Assembly: GCA_027596945.1 (NCBI GenBank)
Contig: JADGJH010001156.1
Coordinates: forward strand, 1 to 11,627
Origin: Physocladia obscura
Lineage: Eukaryota; Chytridiomycota; Chytridiomycetes; Chytridiales; Chytriomycetaceae
DNA length: 11,627 bases
Direction of reading: 5' to 3'
The notes under the pieces were generated by a model, which did no database searches, was not told the DNA's origin, and saw only the letters and a list, made by a program, of their open reading frames with translations. This document shows, piece after piece, positions 9,362-11,627 of the stretch. Position 1 is the first letter of the stretch; each line of letters begins with the position of its first letter. The translations under genes were made by a program, and so were the position numbers.

Positions 9362-10441
9362 TCATTTTTTGCTAAAAAATTGTGTAATCTTTGAGTTTTC
9401 AGGGACCAATGGTTTTGATAACCTCAAATTTGATTTTGCTGGCGAACTATTTTTTGATTTATTTGTGACGGGTTTGTGAAGATTCGAGTCATTAGATTTT
9501 GGAAGTTTGGTGACGCAAGGTGCTTTCGTGACAGGTTCCGAAGAAATTTGCTTTGATAATTCGGCATGGTTTGAGTTAATATTTACTTTGTCAATAGTTC
9601 GTTTATTGGAAATCGTATTTTCGGCAGTTGTTTTCGTGGGAAAATAGCGAAACAATGTTCCACTCTTTTCGCGCGATGGAACAATACATTCTATAGTGTT
9701 ATTCGAAACCTTGTTGACAAACGGATTAACATCCCACCATTTGAGTCCTGAATTAAGCGGTTTCATTAAACGCATGACTTTTTCGAAAGGCACAGAAGGA
9801 TCAATCCACAAATCGCGTTCTTCTTCAGAGGTTAAAATGACAGGCATGCGATCGTGCAGCCATTTCAAGCAGGAGCCTTCCGAAGTGGTGGTCACAATAG
9901 TGAAAGCTGAGATGGGATCGTCGGGGGAGATTGATTTGACAGCCAGATGGGGCGGTTGATAGATGCCAGCGAACCACATGATGCCAGAATCGTTATTTTT
10001 GTCGTTGCTGTCGGGCATGGAAAAAGAATGAGAATGGATAAAGAAGGGCACGTGGCTCGGCGACCACTCAAAAAAGCCCTGGGCGGGAACAGCGCAGCGG
10101 TGGGAGTGCTTTACTTCGTTCCACGAAGGACTGGCGTGCGAAGCCAACGTATCGTCGCGCGCGTTCACGGTGAGAATGCCAGTGCGGGTGAAGATTCCCC
10201 ACTGCATTAGCGCCAAAGTCTTTGATGCATTGTTTTCTCCCACTTTTAACTTCGCGAGCACGGGCAGCCGCCGCAGCGGTCCGTTGTTGAAGCTGCTGCG
10301 GTAACCGGCTCCAGAAGCAGAGCTAGAATCAGAGCCTGAATTGGTGCCAAAACTGGTGCCAGATCGGTTGGTCCAGTGCCGTGTTCCCGCCGCCGCTTCC
10401 AGTGCATCGTTCGAGCAAAATAGCGCCGTTCGTCCACACAT
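9362..10441 (-). CDS. HMCES: SRAP-domain protein (HMCES/YedK family), abasic-site crosslinking
   Basis: Single-exon gene, 359 residues. The ATG at 10441 was chosen over an in-frame ATG five codons upstream because the SRAP family needs its catalytic cysteine at position 2 (MCGRT). Other family hallmarks are N93-A94-R95 (NARDDTL), GFFEW with E125, and HDRMPVIL with H196. Members form a covalent thiazolidine link with abasic sites in single-stranded DNA at replication forks; nuclear action is inferred. Residues about 19-50 are a Gly/Ser/Thr-rich insertion between the first strand and the FNNGP segment. From about 260 the chain is a Ser/Lys/Asn-rich, probably disordered tail that ends NSKITQFFSKK, close to a PCNA-binding PIP box but with Asn where Gln is usual. 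The GC-rich 5' part contrasts with the AT-rich 3' part. The fold assignment is firm; in vivo role is by family. Confidence 0.93.
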   Translation of the reverse strand: MCGRTALFCSNDALEAAAGTRHWTNRSGTSFGTNSGSDSSSASGAGYRSSFNNGPLRRLPVLAKLKVGENNASKTLALMQWGIFTRTGILTVNARDDTLASHASPSWNEVKHSHRCAVPAQGFFEWSPSHVPFFIHSHSFSMPDSNDKNNDSGIMWFAGIYQPPHLAVKSISPDDPISAFTIVTTTSEGSCLKWLHDRMPVILTSEEERDLWIDPSVPFEKVMRLMKPLNSGLKWWDVNPFVNKVSNNTIECIVPSREKSGTLFRYFPTKTTAENTISNKRTIDKVNINSNHAELSKQISSEPVTKAPCVTKLPKSNDSNLHKPVTNKSKNSSPAKSNLRLSKPLVPENSKITQFFSKK

Positions 10442-10610
10442 TTTCGATGTCCGCAAAACGTTAATTATTAATCCTTTCCTCCTGTTTCCTATTTAAAATT
10501 TTCTGAAATGAATATTTGGATGAAAACTTCTCAGCTATTTGAACATATTGTTGCTGTTGTTGTGAAAAATAAAAATTCAACAATTTATTTGCGGATGCGA
10601 GAGGCTAGCA
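10442..10610 (-). promoter_or_regulatory. Upstream region of the SRAP gene
   Basis: AT-rich, no gene supported. On the minus strand it contains a CAA/CAG run (around 10547-10564) followed by an open stretch to a TAA near 10466, too short and unlike any family I know to call as coding. No TATA box or other defined site stands out. Promoter function is inferred only from position upstream of the ATG at 10441. Confidence 0.4.
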
Positions 10611-10681
10611 CTCAGAGTATTCACAAGCAAAGATCTTTTATTTTAATTAAGTAGGAGCTCAGAGTATTCACGAGCAATGAT
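10611..10681. repeat. 24-bp imperfect direct repeat, 47 bp apart
   Basis: CTCAGAGTATTCAC followed by (A/G)AGCAA(A/T)GAT occurs at 10611-10634 and again at 10658-10681, matching at 22 of 24 positions. The 23-bp spacer does not resemble the sequence after the second copy, so it is not a simple tandem array. The second copy lies within the short minus-strand ORF and the first overlaps its end, so the repeat has altered how that frame terminates. Confidence 0.9.
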
Positions 10682-10842
10682 AACCTCTTCTCGCATTCCA
10701 CCAGTCCCTTTTGAACTTTTTCCAAGCTTGGTTCAGCCAGCGTGCGGAGTTTTGAGGTCATCTTCAAAAGGTGCGAAAACTCTTGGATCTTGTCGTTTTT
10801 ATCCTTATCTTCCGTTTTCCTATTTCTAGACCGGAGAGTCAT
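10621..10842 (-). CDS. Short unidentified ORF, coiled-coil-like
   Basis: An ATG at 10842 opens 73 codons on the minus strand. The product is strongly charged at the N-terminus (MTLRSRNRKTEDKDKNDK) and then shows hydrophobic spacing compatible with a helix or coiled coil (HLLKMTSKLRTLAEPSLEKV, then CEKRLSLLV). I do not recognise the family. It could be a small gene, a terminal exon of a gene now interrupted, or a fragment, because transposase-like remains on the opposite strand begin almost at its start codon. A 24-bp repeat at its 3' end alters the last residues. Codon choice looks more gene-like than the antisense frame, which is the main argument for coding. Confidence 0.3.
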   Translation of the reverse strand: MTLRSRNRKTEDKDKNDKIQEFSHLLKMTSKLRTLAEPSLEKVQKGLVECEKRLSLLVNTLSSYLIKIKDLCL

Positions 10843-10845
10843 GAA

Positions 10846-11445
10846 TTAATTCCACACATTATCTTCATGAGTTTTTTGGCTTACTTTGTGCCAATGATGA
10901 AGTTAAAAGGATGTTTTACAGGAATGTTTCGTACAAACTGTTTGATGGTTTTTGTTACTGGACTCCAATCATACTACAATGCTGAAATACATTGGCTTGC
11001 CGGCATGCATTTCGCTGGGGACCACACGTTTAAGTTTGTCAAACATATTGGTAAGGTTCTTCGATTTTAATGTGTATTCCGAAATACATCTTCAGAAAGT
11101 CACACAAACAACAACATTAGAGGAGCTATTTGAATTATTTAAGCAAGATGTTTGAATATGCAAAATGTTGCACTTACCTTTTGAAAAAATCCAAACTCGG
11201 GCAAATTTTTTCAGGCACATCTTTATGAAGATATTTATAAATTAAATCATGGAGTCTCAAGACTTATTCATCTTTCAATTCAAGAACCTATTGCAGTAAC
11301 CTGATTCAAATACTTTGACTCAACTTACCGAAATAATGAAAAAATGTAAAAAAAACTAACATGTGGAAACTGCAACTGTGAAGACTGTCCACATATTTAT
11401 TATCCTGACATGAACCACAAAATACTTATCAATAGAATTTCATGA
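10846..11445 (+). pseudogene. Decayed DDE-transposase-like gene
   Basis: Coding-like remnants follow one another on the plus strand. The first frame, to 11070, includes LKGCFTGMFRTN, YYNAEIHWLAGMHF and AGDHTFKFVKHIGK. The reading then shifts to the next frame (about 11053-11155) with VYSEIHLQKVTQTTTLEELF. It returns to the original frame for 11185-11304 and on to 11442, broken by stops at 11302 and 11347, ending with a cysteine cluster CGNCNCEDC (11362-11388) and PHIYYPDMNHK. The G-D-H-T-F-K...Y-S-E...Q-x-T-Q-T-T-x-L-E-E-L pattern resembles uncharacterised fungal DDE/RNase-H-fold transposases, in which this Asp would be the first catalytic acid; that is recalled from general family knowledge, not searched. 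At least one frameshift and two or more nonsense changes make it a pseudogene. No terminal inverted repeats or target-site duplication were identified. Confidence 0.5.
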
Positions 11446-11627
11446 ATCATTTGTGAACCAATCTGAACTGCAGTGATCCAAAAAAATCTAATTTGGCCAT
11501 TGTTATCTTGAAAAATAAACAAGGAGAATTTTAACCAAATAAATTATTGTGCTCAGGAAAACTGTTCAAAGTGAATTCGCATGCGCAGAATTCAACATTT
11601 TAATGAAAATGTGTAGAAACTTTCAGA
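11446..11627. other. Right edge, nothing recognised
   Basis: AT-rich, many stops in all frames. A minus-strand ATG at about 11500 (context AACAATGGCC) opens only 17 codons. A continuation of the decayed element is possible but cannot be shown. Confidence 0.5.

Noticed and set aside
9696..10210. Two plus-strand ORFs of 87 codons
   Set aside because: Antisense of the SRAP domain, whose catalytic motifs are all on the minus strand.
11051..11095. Possible 45-nt intron (GTAAGG...TTCAG) in the transposase-like frame
   Set aside because: It has good ends and size, but splicing it puts the downstream sequence into a frame that soon stops and skips the YSEIHLQ segment, which fits the family pattern. 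A frameshift explains the data better.
11350..11442. Cysteine-rich peptide read as a metallothionein
   Set aside because: There is no ATG before the cysteines, and the frame is aligned with upstream transposase-like remains, so it is better read as part of the decayed gene.

Overview
This is a eukaryotic nuclear window with the compact layout typical of fungi: short introns (about 45-90 nt) with GT-AG ends, small intergenic gaps, AT-rich flanks and fungal-type gene content. The proteins resemble, from memory, both yeast/filamentous and animal orthologues, and a Nvj2/TEX2-type SMP protein sits beside an amylo-glucosidase of the yeast/animal kind. An early-diverging fungus such as a chytrid is a reasonable inference, but the sequence does not prove it.

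Layout: positions 1-374 hold no supportable gene (a small hairpin, an AT-rich tract and the 3' flank of the next gene). Positions 375-6355 on the minus strand are a complete glycogen debranching enzyme gene (GDB1/AGL type). I could assemble it as 15 exons with every splice phase consistent, giving 1702 residues. Its start codon lies 76 bp from the start codon of a divergent plus-strand gene (6432-9288, 3 exons, 900 residues). That gene encodes a membrane-anchored PH plus SMP lipid-transfer protein of the Nvj2/TEX2 family with a long C-terminal tail. This gene converges, across a 73-bp gap, on an intronless minus-strand gene (9362-10441, 359 residues) for an SRAP/HMCES-type abasic-site DNA-protein crosslinking protein, which ends in a PIP-box-like motif.

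Right of 10441 the sequence is different. It has a 24-bp imperfect direct repeat, a short unidentified minus-strand ORF (coiled-coil-like), and a decayed plus-strand gene (about 10846-11445). The decayed gene's remnants look like a DDE-type transposase: a GDHTFK motif, a TQTTTLEEL motif and a cysteine cluster, interrupted by a frameshift and several stops. Nothing convincing follows to the window end.

The three intact genes do not form a pathway: one mobilises glycogen in the cytosol, one moves lipid at membrane contact sites, one protects damaged replication forks. The possible functional link is the very short shared promoter between the debranching enzyme and SMP genes. No clearly new biological system was found. 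The most unusual items are the long interdomain segment in the debranching enzyme, the PIP-like tail of the SRAP protein, the extended SMP-protein tail and the decayed transposase-like gene.
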